NCBI GenBank assembly: GCA_963740605.1 | Contig: CAVUFC010000022.1 | Coordinates: forward strand, 372,001-436,000 | Direction: 5' to 3' | Length of the DNA stretch: 64,000 nt | Source of the DNA: DASSUW01 sp963740605 | GTDB taxonomy: Bacteria > Actinomycetota > Thermoleophilia > Solirubrobacterales > Solirubrobacteraceae | Shown: positions 1 to 8,026 of the stretch, piece by piece | How the letters are laid out: the number at the start of each line of letters is the position of its first letter | How positions within the stretch are numbered: position 1 is the first letter of the stretch | The notes under the pieces: generated by a model | What the model saw: only the letters and a program-made list of their open reading frames with translations | Databases searched by the model: none | Told to the model about the DNA's origin: nothing | Made by a program: the position numbers and the translations under genes

Positions 1-214
1 CCGCGGGACGCGAGTCGTTGAGCGTGACGCGGGTCTCCTTCAGTACGCGGGAGTGGAAGTCGACCACCCAGCGCGGCTCGCCGAAGCCGCGCGGGTTGGT
101 GTCGTCGGCCTGCACCTCCGGCTGCGGGATCGCGAAGCCGAGCTGGCCGAGGATGCCCGACAGCAGGCTGGTGCCGCTGCGGCCGACGCCGACAACGAGG
201 ACGAGGTCCTTCAC
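1..214 (-). CDS. Sulfotransferase family protein (N-terminal fragment)
   Basis: Only the first 71 codons are inside the window; the gene runs off the left edge. The GTG start overlaps the stop of the upstream glycerophosphotransferase gene as GTGA, so the two are probably translationally coupled. The N-terminus begins VKDLVLVVGVGRSGTSLL: a beta strand followed by a glycine/serine-rich loop that binds the 5'-phosphosulfate of PAPS in sulfotransferases. The family moves a sulfuryl group from PAPS onto a hydroxyl of a sugar, lipid or protein. The acceptor cannot be read from this fragment, but the neighbouring surface-polymer genes make a glycan plausible. Confidence 0.75.
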   Translation of the reverse strand, partial: MKDLVLVVGVGRSGTSLLSGILGQLGFAIPQPEVQADDTNPRGFGEPRWVVDFHSRVLKETRVTLNDSRPA

Positions 215-1314
215 CCGAGCTCCCACACCCGCCGCACGACCCGCTCGGCGGCGCCGCCGTCGTCGAGCGCGCAGAAGCGCGCGCGGAACGCGGCGCGCTG
301 ACCATCGGCGGGATCGCGCAGCGCCTCGACGACTTCGTCCTGGGTGCGCGTGACCGCGCCGGGTGGCTCGGCGAGCAGGTCGAAGTACACGCCTCGGCGG
401 GCGCGGTACTCGTCCCAGTCGGGAGCGTGGATGACGATCGGGCGGTCGAGCACGGCGTAGTCGAACATGATCGAGGAGTAGTCCGTGAGCAGCACGTCGG
501 CCGCCAGGCAGAGCTCCTCGATCGAGGGATGGGACGCCACGTCGAGCAGCCTCCCGGCGTCGTGCAACTCGCGCACGAGCGGGTCGGAATCATAGAAGTA
601 GTGCAGCCGGGCCAGGATCACGTGATCCGGCCCGAGTGAGGCGGCGAGCCGCGCCAGATCGAGCTTCGGGACGAAGCCGTCCTCGTACTCGCGGTGAGTT
701 GGCGCGTAGAGCACCGTCGTCTGCCCGGCCGCGATCCCGAGCGCCGAGCGCACGCGCGCCACATCCCCCGGGGTCGCGTTCGCGAGCTGGTCGTTGCGTG
801 GGTACCCGGCCTCGAGCGACTCGTAGGTGCCGGGGTACACGCGCTCCCATACCTCGGTCGAGTGGTGGTTCGAGGAGACGCTGTAGTCCCAGCGTGCGAT
901 CCGCTCCAGCAGCTTGTCGAAGTCCATGCCGCGACCCTGGCTCTCGGACTCCTGGAGATCGAGCCCCATGTACTTGAGAGGCGTGCCGTGGTGGGTCTGC
1001 ACCTCGATCGCGCCCTTCGGCTTGGAGGCGCGGTTGGGGAAGTTGACGTTGTTGACCCGGTACTTGGCGTGCGCCACCACGTCCCAGAACTCCGGCGACC
1101 GCGCGACGACGTAGTCGACGCCCGACGGCATCTTGTCGACGTCGTTGCGGCGCACCACCCACACGCCGCGGCATTCCGGGACGAGCTCGCGCGCCTTCTC
1201 GTAGATCGCTCGCGGGTTGCACGAGTAGCCGCGGAACCAGTACGCGCCGTAGACGGCGAGCTGTCTGTCCACGCCGCGCCGGGCGCGCAGCCATCTGCCG
1301 ACCCGGCTTGTCAA
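211..1314 (-). CDS. CDP-glycerol glycerophosphotransferase family (TagF/TagB-like)
   Basis: The 367-residue protein has the marks of the teichoic-acid CDP-glycerol glycerophosphotransferase family: HHGTPLKYMG near residues 108-117, VLYAPTHREYEDG in the middle, and TDYSSIMFDYAVLDRPI followed by a YFDL motif near the C-terminus. It is short because it lacks the N-terminal extension of Bacillus TagF. Such enzymes move glycerol-phosphate (or ribitol-phosphate) units from the CDP-activated form onto a growing membrane-linked chain on the cytoplasmic face. The start used is TTG 1314, only 11 bp from the divergent gene at 1326; GTG 1272 is an alternative. Its presence beside a glycerol-1-phosphate and CDP-alcohol operon suggests that it uses the CDP-glycerol-like product of that operon (inference). 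Confidence 0.85.
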   Translation of the reverse strand: MTSRVGRWLRARRGVDRQLAVYGAYWFRGYSCNPRAIYEKARELVPECRGVWVVRRNDVDKMPSGVDYVVARSPEFWDVVAHAKYRVNNVNFPNRASKPKGAIEVQTHHGTPLKYMGLDLQESESQGRGMDFDKLLERIARWDYSVSSNHHSTEVWERVYPGTYESLEAGYPRNDQLANATPGDVARVRSALGIAAGQTTVLYAPTHREYEDGFVPKLDLARLAASLGPDHVILARLHYFYDSDPLVRELHDAGRLLDVASHPSIEELCLAADVLLTDYSSIMFDYAVLDRPIVIHAPDWDEYRARRGVYFDLLAEPPGAVTRTQDEVVEALRDPADGQRAAFRARFCALDDGGAAERVVRRVWELG

Positions 1315-1325
1315 GCTGAGCCCCC

Positions 1326-2039
1326 GTGCCGGTCTTCTCCGACCCTCCGGTCCTGTGCGGGCACCGCGGCAGCGGGCGCGGTCATGCGGAGAACACGCTG
1401 CCGTCGTTTCGAGCGGCCGCCGCCGCGGGGCTGCCGTGGGTGGAGGTCGACGCCCGCATCACGGCCGACGACGTGCTCGTCGCTCGCCACGACCCGGTGC
1501 TGGACGACGGGCGCCTGGTGGCCGCGCTGCCCGCGGCCGAGACTGGCCTGATGCCGATCACCGAGCTGCTCGGCGGCCTCCCCGCGCCGGTCGCGCTGAA
1601 CGTCGAGATCAAGTCGTCGCTGGAGGACGCGCTGCGGCCGCGCTCACGGACCACCGCGGCGCTGGTCGCCGACCTGCTGGCGGACGCCGACCGTGAGCTG
1701 CTCGTGACGAGCTTTGACCCGGCCGCGCTGCTGATCGTGCGCGAGCGCGCTCCGGCGCTGGCGCTCGGGCTGCTGACCTGGACGCGCTTCCCGCTGCGCA
1801 AGGCGGTCGCGGCCGCCGTGCACCTCGGCGTCGAGGTGGTCACCGCGAACGTCGAGTCGTTCGACGGCGACGCCGAGCGGGCGGTGCGGGTCGCACACGA
1901 GGCGGGCCTGGAGGTGGCGGCGTGGTGCCCGGTCGCGGACGAGCGCGACCGGTTGATCGCCCTCGGCGTCGACTGCCTGGTCATCGACCTCTCACCCGCC
2001 GGCGAGCCAGGGTCTTCGCCCGCGAGCCCGCCAGCGTGA
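1326..2039 (+). CDS. Glycerophosphodiester phosphodiesterase
   Basis: The 237-residue protein carries the GDPD signature: CGHRGSGRGHAENTLPSFRAA at the N-terminus (the HRG...ENT metal and catalytic motif) and VEVDARITADDVLVARHDP (E-x-D and HD) by residue 60, then NVEIK and a C-terminal TIM-barrel strand VDCLVIDL. It hydrolyses glycerophosphodiesters to an alcohol and glycerol phosphate and may recycle or trim glycerol-phosphate polymer or deacylated lipid. No signal peptide is visible, so it is probably cytoplasmic. The GTG start is used. Its last 59 bases overlap the convergent glycosyltransferase gene. Confidence 0.9.
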   Translation: MPVFSDPPVLCGHRGSGRGHAENTLPSFRAAAAAGLPWVEVDARITADDVLVARHDPVLDDGRLVAALPAAETGLMPITELLGGLPAPVALNVEIKSSLEDALRPRSRTTAALVADLLADADRELLVTSFDPAALLIVRERAPALALGLLTWTRFPLRKAVAAAVHLGVEVVTANVESFDGDAERAVRVAHEAGLEVAAWCPVADERDRLIALGVDCLVIDLSPAGEPGSSPASPPA

Positions 2040-3243
2040 GGAACGGCCCGACGCCGGTCGTCGCGCGCCCGGTCTTGGCTGCCTCGGCCTCGGCAAAGAG
2101 CTCCTCCCAGCGGCGTGCGATCGTGCCGAGGTCGTAGCGTGCGGCCCCCTCCGCGGCGGCCGCACCGAACGCCTTGCGCATCTCGGCGTCGTCCATCAGG
2201 CGGCTCATTGCGGCGGCGAGGGCATCGCCGTCCCCGTCCGGCACGACGTAGCCGTCGACGCCCTCGCGGATGATGTCTCGCGGGCCCGTCGGGCAGTCGA
2301 AGCTCACGACCGGCAGCCCGGCGCTCATCGCCTCCAGCAGCACCATCGGGAAGCCCTCCTTGCGCGAGCTCATCACGTACAGCGACGCGTTCGCGAGCTC
2401 CTCGTGCAGCTGCGACGTGAAGCCCATCAGGTGCGCGCTGTCGGCGATCCCGAGCTCCTCGGCCTGCCGCCGCAGCTTGCCGATCCCCTTGCCGCCACCC
2501 CAGATCTTCAGCTCCCAGTCCGGGTGCTCGGGAGCCACCTTCGCCCACGCCGGCAGGAGACGGTCGAACCCCTTCTGCGGCCCGATCCGCCCGGCGGCGA
2601 CGACCGTCTTGTTCGACAGCTCGGCGCGCCGGCCGCCGAGCTCGGGCACGCCGTTCGGCATGCACTCGACGCGCGTCTGCCCGTTCAGATGCCTTCGGTA
2701 CGCGTCGGCGTCGCCCTCGGTGAGCGTGGAGACGAGGTCGAGTCGCGGGTAGACGGTGGCGATCTGCTTCTTCAGCCCGGCGTTGTACGTGCCCAGGTTC
2801 ATGTGGTCCTGCCCGACGCGGACCACCGACGGCGACACGACGTGGGCGACCGCGAGGTTGATCGCGGGGCGCGTCCCGATCACGACGCCGTCGCGCAACG
2901 GCAGCAGATAGCGCAGCAGGTTGAGGTCGGACAGCAGATTGAAGTCGGGGTGCCGGAAGTCGTGCGACGACATCAGCTGCGTGCGCTTCCCGGCCGCCCA
3001 CGTCTGGTAGCGGGCGCGCGGCCCCCAGTGGCCGGCCAGCCGCTCCAGCCGCTCCTTGCGCAGGTCGGTAAGGCCGATCAGGTTCACGCCCTTCGGGCGC
3101 GGGAAGGACGGCTTGTCGCGAAAGCGCAGGACGCTGGCGATCTCGACGTCGTGCCGCTTGGCAAGCTCGGCGGCGGTCGTGAACGTCGTCCGGATCGTCC
3201 CACCCACCGCGTACGCGTTCATGATCACGAACCGGATGGTCAT
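1981..3243 (-). CDS. GT4-family glycosyltransferase
   Basis: A 420-residue GT-B retaining glycosyltransferase. The N-terminal domain starts IRFVIMNAYAVGGTIRTT, the acceptor-side glycine loop. The C-terminal domain has AAGRIGPQKGFDRLLPAW (nucleotide-sugar binding, near residue 230) and the E-x7-E motif EGFPMVLLEAMSAGLP (near 305), then DCPTGPRDIIREGVDGY. That last segment is typical of enzymes related to poly(glycerol-phosphate) glucosyltransferases such as TagE, so decoration of a glycerol-phosphate polymer is plausible but unproven. It is a paralogue of the gene at 4399-5619, sharing the GGT-RTT start and the DCP-GPRDI segment. It is divergent from the sulfotransferase at 3281 and overlaps the GDPD gene at its 3' end. 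Confidence 0.85.
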   Translation of the reverse strand: MTIRFVIMNAYAVGGTIRTTFTTAAELAKRHDVEIASVLRFRDKPSFPRPKGVNLIGLTDLRKERLERLAGHWGPRARYQTWAAGKRTQLMSSHDFRHPDFNLLSDLNLLRYLLPLRDGVVIGTRPAINLAVAHVVSPSVVRVGQDHMNLGTYNAGLKKQIATVYPRLDLVSTLTEGDADAYRRHLNGQTRVECMPNGVPELGGRRAELSNKTVVAAGRIGPQKGFDRLLPAWAKVAPEHPDWELKIWGGGKGIGKLRRQAEELGIADSAHLMGFTSQLHEELANASLYVMSSRKEGFPMVLLEAMSAGLPVVSFDCPTGPRDIIREGVDGYVVPDGDGDALAAAMSRLMDDAEMRKAFGAAAAEGAARYDLGTIARRWEELFAEAEAAKTGRATTGVGPFLTLAGSRAKTLARRRVRGR

Positions 3244-3270
3244 CTCAGGCGGCGCATCACCCTAGCTCGT

Positions 3271-3294
3271 ACCGGCGGTCGTGCGACCGCCGGT
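3271..3294. promoter_or_regulatory. Perfect 10-bp inverted repeat at divergent gene starts
   Basis: ACCGGCGGTC, a GTGC loop, then GACCGCCGGT. It lies between the divergent GT4 gene (start 3243) and the sulfotransferase. The annotated GTG start 3281 falls in the loop. It could be an operator, an mRNA hairpin masking the start, or evidence that the true start is TTG 3323. Confidence 0.5.
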
Positions 3295-4402
3295 CCTGAG
3301 CCCTACTAGACTCGCCGCCCGGTTGCCCGGCCCCATCTTCATCGTCAGCGCGATGGGCTCCGGATCGACGCTGATCCGGCTCATCCTCGACAGCCATCCG
3401 AACATCGGTATCCCACAGGAGACCGGGTTCATGCGCGCCTACCAGGCGCACCAGTTCATTCCGCTCAAGTGGTCGGGCCGCAACTGGGCGCGCCGGATGG
3501 GCTGGAGCCGCGAGGAGCTCGACCAGGAGCTGGCCGCCTTCTACGACCGGATCTTCACGCGCTACATCGAGAGCCAGGGCAAGACGCGGTGGGGCGACAA
3601 GACGCCGCTGCACACCTGGCACGTGGACGGGATGGCGCGGTTGTTCCCCGACGCGCAGTTCATCGGGATGATGCGCCACCCCGGCGGCAGCGTCGGGTCG
3701 AACATGAACCGCTTCGGCCACCCGTACGGGCGCGCCGTCAACCACGTCGACCACTACGACCGCGAGATCGCGCGCCAGGCCGCCACGCACAAGCGCAAGT
3801 TCGTCGTCCTCCGCTACGAGGACCTCGTACTGCGCCCCGAGCCGGTGCTGCGGGAGCTGCTGGACTGGCTCGGCGAGCCGTGGTCAGACCAGGTGCTCCA
3901 GCACCATGAAGTCCAGACCGCGCGCGGCGGGCGGCTCGTCGTGGAGGGCACCAACCGGATCGACGACCCGATCGACGTCTCGCGCGTCGCCAAGTGGCAC
4001 GGCCGGATGTCGGAGAAGCACCGCAACTCGCTCGCCAGGCGGCTCGGCCGGCTGAGCGAGTTCTACGGCTACGACATGAGGGATCCGGCCGTTCTCGCCC
4101 CCGTCGGCGCGAATCTGATCATCACCGGCGAGGAGATCGACGCGCAGATCGACGCGTTCCCGGACCTCAAGTTGCGCGAGGGGACGGAGCCTGGGCTCGC
4201 CGAGCGCCACTACCACCCCGGCCGCATGCAGCTGCACGGGATCGGCACATTCGTCAAGAAGGCCCCACCGCCGCCCGACCCCCCGTTCCACGTCCGCCTG
4301 TGGCGCCTGATGCCGCTGAGCGTGCGGCGGCAGTTCCACCCCGCACTTCGCAGACTTCGCCGCCGCGTGATCCACGCCCGGCGGAGAATGCGCCGGCGTT
4401 GA
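3281..4402 (+). CDS. Sulfotransferase
   Basis: A 373-residue PAPS-dependent sulfotransferase. The 5'-PSB loop is IFIVSAMGSGSTLIRLIL (about residues 19-36) and the 3'-phosphate-binding helix is MMRHPGGSVGSNMNRFGH (about 130-147). A WGDKTP motif and FVVLRYEDLVLRPEPVL follow, as in heparan- and glycolipid-type sulfotransferases. The C-terminal tail is rich in Arg and Pro and may contact membrane or polyanion. GTG 3281 is the longest start; TTG 3323 just precedes the conserved PGPIFIVSA and follows a TAGACT hexamer, so it is a real alternative. The gene is coupled to the next glycosyltransferase by a TTGA overlap. The likely substrate is a surface glycan made by this region (inference). Confidence 0.85.
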   Translation: MRPPVLSPTRLAARLPGPIFIVSAMGSGSTLIRLILDSHPNIGIPQETGFMRAYQAHQFIPLKWSGRNWARRMGWSREELDQELAAFYDRIFTRYIESQGKTRWGDKTPLHTWHVDGMARLFPDAQFIGMMRHPGGSVGSNMNRFGHPYGRAVNHVDHYDREIARQAATHKRKFVVLRYEDLVLRPEPVLRELLDWLGEPWSDQVLQHHEVQTARGGRLVVEGTNRIDDPIDVSRVAKWHGRMSEKHRNSLARRLGRLSEFYGYDMRDPAVLAPVGANLIITGEEIDAQIDAFPDLKLREGTEPGLAERHYHPGRMQLHGIGTFVKKAPPPPDPPFHVRLWRLMPLSVRRQFHPALRRLRRRVIHARRRMRRR

Positions 4403-5619
4403 CGCGCCAGTCGCGCCGCCGCCGCCTGCTCGGCCCGCTCGCGGTCGCTGTCCACCGGGCCGCGCTCCGCGTCGCGGGTCTCGCGCGCGGGCGCGCCCGA
4501 CCCGGGGGAGGGACCGTCCGTTACGTGCTCGCGCACGCGTGGGCGATGGGCGGCACGGTCCGGACGACGCTGACCGTCGCCGGCTGGTTATCCGAGCGGC
4601 GCGACGTCGAAGTCGTCAGCGTGCTCCGGCGCCGCGACGAGCCGTTCTTCGCGTTCCCGCCGGGCTTGCGCGTGCGCGTCCTGCACGACCGCCGGCGCGA
4701 GGGCCTGCTCTCCGGGCTGCCGAGCCTGCTCATCCACCCCGAGGACTACGCGTACCCGTGGTGCACGCTGCAGACCGACGTCGCGCTCCTGCGCTGGCTG
4801 CGGACGCTCCGGGCCGGCGACGTGATCGTCACCACGCGGCCGGCGTTCAACCTGCTCGCCGCGCGGCTGGCGCCGCGTGGCGTCATCGCCGTCGGTCAGG
4901 AGCACATGCACTTCGCGTCGCACCGCCCGCGGCTGGCGGCCGACATCCGCCGCGACTACCCCCGGCTCGCCGCACTGACCGTGCTCACCACCGACGACGA
5001 GCGCGACTACGGCGCGCTGCTCGAGCGCGTCGTCCGGATCCCGAACCCGCTCCCCGACGCGCCCGCCGCGGTGGCCGACCAGAGCGCCAAGACCGTGCTC
5101 GCGGCCGGCCGGCTCAACACCCAGAAGGGCTTCGACCTGCTGATCGCCGCGTTCGCGAAGCTGACCGCCCCCGGCTGGCGGCTCGTGATCTACGGCTCCG
5201 GGCCGGAGCACGACCGGCTGCAGGCGCAGATCGCCGATCTCGGCGTCAGCGGCCGCGTCGAGCTGCATCCCCGGACCCCGCGTCTGCCCGAGGCGATGGC
5301 GTCGGCGTCGGTGTTCGCGTTGAGCTCGCGGTTCGAGGGCTTCGGGATGGTGCTCGTCGAGGCGATGGGCCACGGGCTGGCCGTCGTCAGCTTCGACTGC
5401 CCGCACGGCCCGCGCGACATCGTCACCAGCGGCACCGACGGGATTCTCGTGCCGGCCGAGGACGTCGACGCCATGGCCGCCGCGTTGCTCGACCTGATCG
5501 GCGATCCGGAGCGCCGGAAGGCGCTCGCCTCCGCGGCGCAGCGCCGCTCGCGCGACTTCGACATAGCAACGATCGGCCCGGAAATCGACGGGTTTCTCGC
5601 TAGCCTCCAAGCCCCTTGA
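4399..5619 (+). CDS. GT4-family glycosyltransferase
   Basis: About 406 residues from a TTG start that overlaps the sulfotransferase stop as TTGA. The reading frame is open well upstream, but there it only shadows the sulfotransferase. After a basic leader of about 35 residues the enzyme begins VRYVLAHAWAMGGTVRTT, parallel to the paralogue at 1981-3243. The donor-binding segment is AAGRLNTQKGFDLLIAAF, and E-x7-E is present as EGFGMVLVEAMGHGLA, followed by DCPHGPRDIVTSGTDG. The protein is a retaining GT-B transferase, probably adding hexose to a glycerol-phosphate-containing polymer. It is immediately upstream of and overlapping the CDP-alcohol operon. Confidence 0.85.
   Translation: MTRQSRRRRLLGPLAVAVHRAALRVAGLARGRARPGGGTVRYVLAHAWAMGGTVRTTLTVAGWLSERRDVEVVSVLRRRDEPFFAFPPGLRVRVLHDRRREGLLSGLPSLLIHPEDYAYPWCTLQTDVALLRWLRTLRAGDVIVTTRPAFNLLAARLAPRGVIAVGQEHMHFASHRPRLAADIRRDYPRLAALTVLTTDDERDYGALLERVVRIPNPLPDAPAAVADQSAKTVLAAGRLNTQKGFDLLIAAFAKLTAPGWRLVIYGSGPEHDRLQAQIADLGVSGRVELHPRTPRLPEAMASASVFALSSRFEGFGMVLVEAMGHGLAVVSFDCPHGPRDIVTSGTDGILVPAEDVDAMAAALLDLIGDPERRKALASAAQRRSRDFDIATIGPEIDGFLASLQAP
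5601..5606 (+). promoter_or_regulatory. Putative -10 hexamer TAGCCT for the G1P operon
   Basis: TAGCCT fits the actinobacterial TAnnnT -10 pattern and ends 9 bases before the TTG start at 5616, which would give a leaderless mRNA. The same hexamer and spacing occur before the starts at 11404 and 22904. No clear -35 is visible. Confidence 0.35.
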
Positions 5620-7388
5620 CGAGCGGGTTGAGCGACAGACGAGCGGCCCCCGACGCCTCGACGATCCCCGCCGCACAGCCCGCGGGCGTCGGGCTCACCG
5701 TCGTGCTCGCGACCGCGCTCGCGTCCGACGGGCGGCCCGCCGCGTTGCTGCCGTGGGCGGACGGCACGGTCGTGAGCCGGCTCGCCGACCAGCTCACGGG
5801 GCTCGGCGTGCCCGCGCCGCTCGTCGTCACCCGCCCGGGGTTCGAGGCGACCGTGCGGCAGGCCTTCGGGCCGGAGGCCGACGTGCGCGCCTCCGCGTCG
5901 GTGGCCGACGACCTGCGGCTGATCGCCCGCGCGGCGCGCGAGGGCGCGGGCGAGGTGCTCGTTATGGCCGGCGACATCGTCACCCACACCGACGTGCTCG
6001 AGGGCCTCGTGGCCAACCCGCATGCGGGAACGCGGATCCTCGCGGGCGGCCGCCGCCGCCCGCTCGCCTTCCGCTTCCAGGCCCGCCGCGGCCGCCTCGT
6101 CAGCGCCGCCTCGGCCTATCACGCGGTCCGCAACCCGAACGGCACGTTCCTGGGCATCCTGCGCACGGTTCCCGGCGATTTCGAGGCCCTTGTGGAGGTC
6201 GCCGACCGGCTCGCCTCGCTGGTCGCCGAGGTGCCGGGCACATGGCAGGAGGAGCTCGACCGCAAGGCCCAGCGGTGGCGTGCCGCCGTCACGCGCCGCG
6301 AGGAGGAGGGCGGCGACGACTACGCGGGGCCGGACGAGCCCGAGGACCTCGACGAGAACTCGGACGACGACGGCGACACTGAGGTAGCGCTCTCGGACGA
6401 GGAAGAGGCGCAGTGGCGCGCGCGCGTCGCAGCGGCGCCCGAGGACGCGGCGGCGCTGCTGCTCGTCGGGCTCGTGCGCGCGAACGTCGACGTCACGCCC
6501 GTCTACCTGCGGCAGCTGTTCTGGACGCGCCCCCTCTCCCCTGAGGCCGCCGCCGGCGCCGGCGACCGGATCACGCACTACGACGTGGACCGCCTGCTGC
6601 TCGAATCGGCGGTCAAGAGCACCGACGGCTTCTTCACGACCTTCTTCGTCAGCCCCTACTCGAAGTACATCGCCCGTTGGGCCGCGCGGCGCGGGTTCAC
6701 TCCCAACCAGATCACGACCGTGTCGATGCTGCTCGGCGTCCTCGCGGCGGCTGCGTTCGCGACCGGCGAGCGCTGGGGCCTGGTGACGGGCGCAGTGCTG
6801 CTGCAGATCAGCTTCACCACCGACTGCGTCGACGGCCAGCTCGCGCGCTACACGCGCCAGTTCTCCAAGCTCGGCGCGTGGCTGGACTCGGTGTTCGACC
6901 GCACGAAGGAGTACCTCGCGTTCGCCGGCCTCGCGATCGGCGCGCATCACATGGGCGACGAGGTGTGGGTTCTCGCGTGCGCAGCGATCACGCTGCAGAC
7001 CGTCCGCCACTCGTCGGACTTCTCGTACATGGCGGTCGCGCACCAGGCGATCACGGTGACACCGCAGACGCCGATCGAGGAGCCGCTCGACCACGCCGGC
7101 GCGCAGGCCGAGGCACGGCGCGCGGCGCGTACCGGCCACGTGCCGCCTCCGCCGTCCAAGCGTCCGTTGTCGACCCGGATCCTGTCCGCCTGGCACAGGC
7201 TCGACCGCGCGCCGGCGTTGCGCTGGATCAAGCGGATGGCCGCGTTCCCGATCGGCGAGCGCTTCGCCGTGATCTCGATCACCGCCGCGTTCTTCACGCC
7301 GCGCGTGACGTTCATCGCCTGGCTCGCCTGGGGCGGCATCGCGGTCGTGTACACGCAGGCGGGGCGCGTGCTGAGGTCGATCCGATGA
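5616..7388 (+). CDS. CDP-alcohol phosphotransferase with N-terminal nucleotidyltransferase-like domain
   Basis: A 590-residue membrane protein. Residues about 25-220 look like a sugar-nucleotidyltransferase fold (VVLATALASDGRPAALLPW, VLVMAGDIVTH), but the usual G-x-G-x-R loop is missing, so it may be inactive. A strongly acidic linker (about 228-262) follows. The C-terminal membrane domain has the complete CDP-alcohol motif near residues 403-428: DCVDGQLARYT, then G-x3-D-x3-D (LGAWLDSVFD). The enzyme condenses a CDP-alcohol with an alcohol or alcohol phosphate, releasing CMP. The layout recalls the inositol-phosphate cytidylyltransferase/DIPP synthase fusions of thermophiles. The TTG start overlaps the upstream stop as TTGA. 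It is the first gene of a block of six overlapping genes. Confidence 0.8.
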   Translation: MTSGLSDRRAAPDASTIPAAQPAGVGLTVVLATALASDGRPAALLPWADGTVVSRLADQLTGLGVPAPLVVTRPGFEATVRQAFGPEADVRASASVADDLRLIARAAREGAGEVLVMAGDIVTHTDVLEGLVANPHAGTRILAGGRRRPLAFRFQARRGRLVSAASAYHAVRNPNGTFLGILRTVPGDFEALVEVADRLASLVAEVPGTWQEELDRKAQRWRAAVTRREEEGGDDYAGPDEPEDLDENSDDDGDTEVALSDEEEAQWRARVAAAPEDAAALLLVGLVRANVDVTPVYLRQLFWTRPLSPEAAAGAGDRITHYDVDRLLLESAVKSTDGFFTTFFVSPYSKYIARWAARRGFTPNQITTVSMLLGVLAAAAFATGERWGLVTGAVLLQISFTTDCVDGQLARYTRQFSKLGAWLDSVFDRTKEYLAFAGLAIGAHHMGDEVWVLACAAITLQTVRHSSDFSYMAVAHQAITVTPQTPIEEPLDHAGAQAEARRAARTGHVPPPPSKRPLSTRILSAWHRLDRAPALRWIKRMAAFPIGERFAVISITAAFFTPRVTFIAWLAWGGIAVVYTQAGRVLRSIR

Positions 7389-8026
7389 GCGCCGCCGCCG
7401 TGCTCGAGCCGATCGCGCCCCCGGATCCGATCGCCGTCTACCGCGACGACGGGCTGATCGCGCGGGCGCTCGGGCGCGTGCATCTCCCGGCGCCCGCACC
7501 CGTGCTCGCGCTCGCCGCTCTCGCGCCGCTTCTCGTGGTGATCATCGCCACGGGCGGGGGCGCGTCGGATGCGCTGGCGGGCGCGGTGATCGCCTGGGTG
7601 CTGCTCGCCGGCGGCCTTGCCACCGGAGGGCAGGGCCGGCGCACGATCGCCTGGGCCGGCACGCCGCTGCTGCGCCTGACCGAGTACGTCGCGCTCGTCT
7701 GGATCGCTGCGCTGCATGGCGAGTCCGCCTATCCCGCCGCCTATGCGCTGTTGGGCGCGCTCGCCTTCCGCCACTACGACCTCGTGTACCGGCTGCGCCA
7801 TCGCGGCGTCGTGCCCGCCCGCTGGGTGAGCGCGCTGTCACTCGGCTGGGACGGGCGGCTGGTGCTCGCATACGTGCTGCTGGTCGCCGGCACGCTGCCG
7901 GACGGGTTCTACGTGCTCGCCGCGGTGTTCGGCGCGGCGTTCGTCGGCGAGGCCGTGTATGGATGGGTGGTGGTCGGCCGCGTGGAGCAGCCGCTTGGTG
8001 ACGACGAGGAGGACGACGAGCTGTGA
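7385..8026 (+). CDS. DUF5941-type membrane protein
   Basis: 213 residues with about four or five hydrophobic segments (PAPVLALAALAPLLVVIIAT near residue 40 and others), a conserved-looking LLGALAFRHYDLVYRLRHRG segment and an acidic C-terminal tail. It matches my memory of the DUF5941 domain, which in streptomycetes is usually fused to the C-terminus of a CDP-alcohol phosphotransferase. Here it is a separate gene joined to that enzyme's gene by an ATGA overlap, which supports a shared complex. The function is unknown; a membrane subunit or scaffold for the upstream enzyme is the simplest guess. Confidence 0.65.
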   Translation: MSAAAVLEPIAPPDPIAVYRDDGLIARALGRVHLPAPAPVLALAALAPLLVVIIATGGGASDALAGAVIAWVLLAGGLATGGQGRRTIAWAGTPLLRLTEYVALVWIAALHGESAYPAAYALLGALAFRHYDLVYRLRHRGVVPARWVSALSLGWDGRLVLAYVLLVAGTLPDGFYVLAAVFGAAFVGEAVYGWVVVGRVEQPLGDDEEDDEL

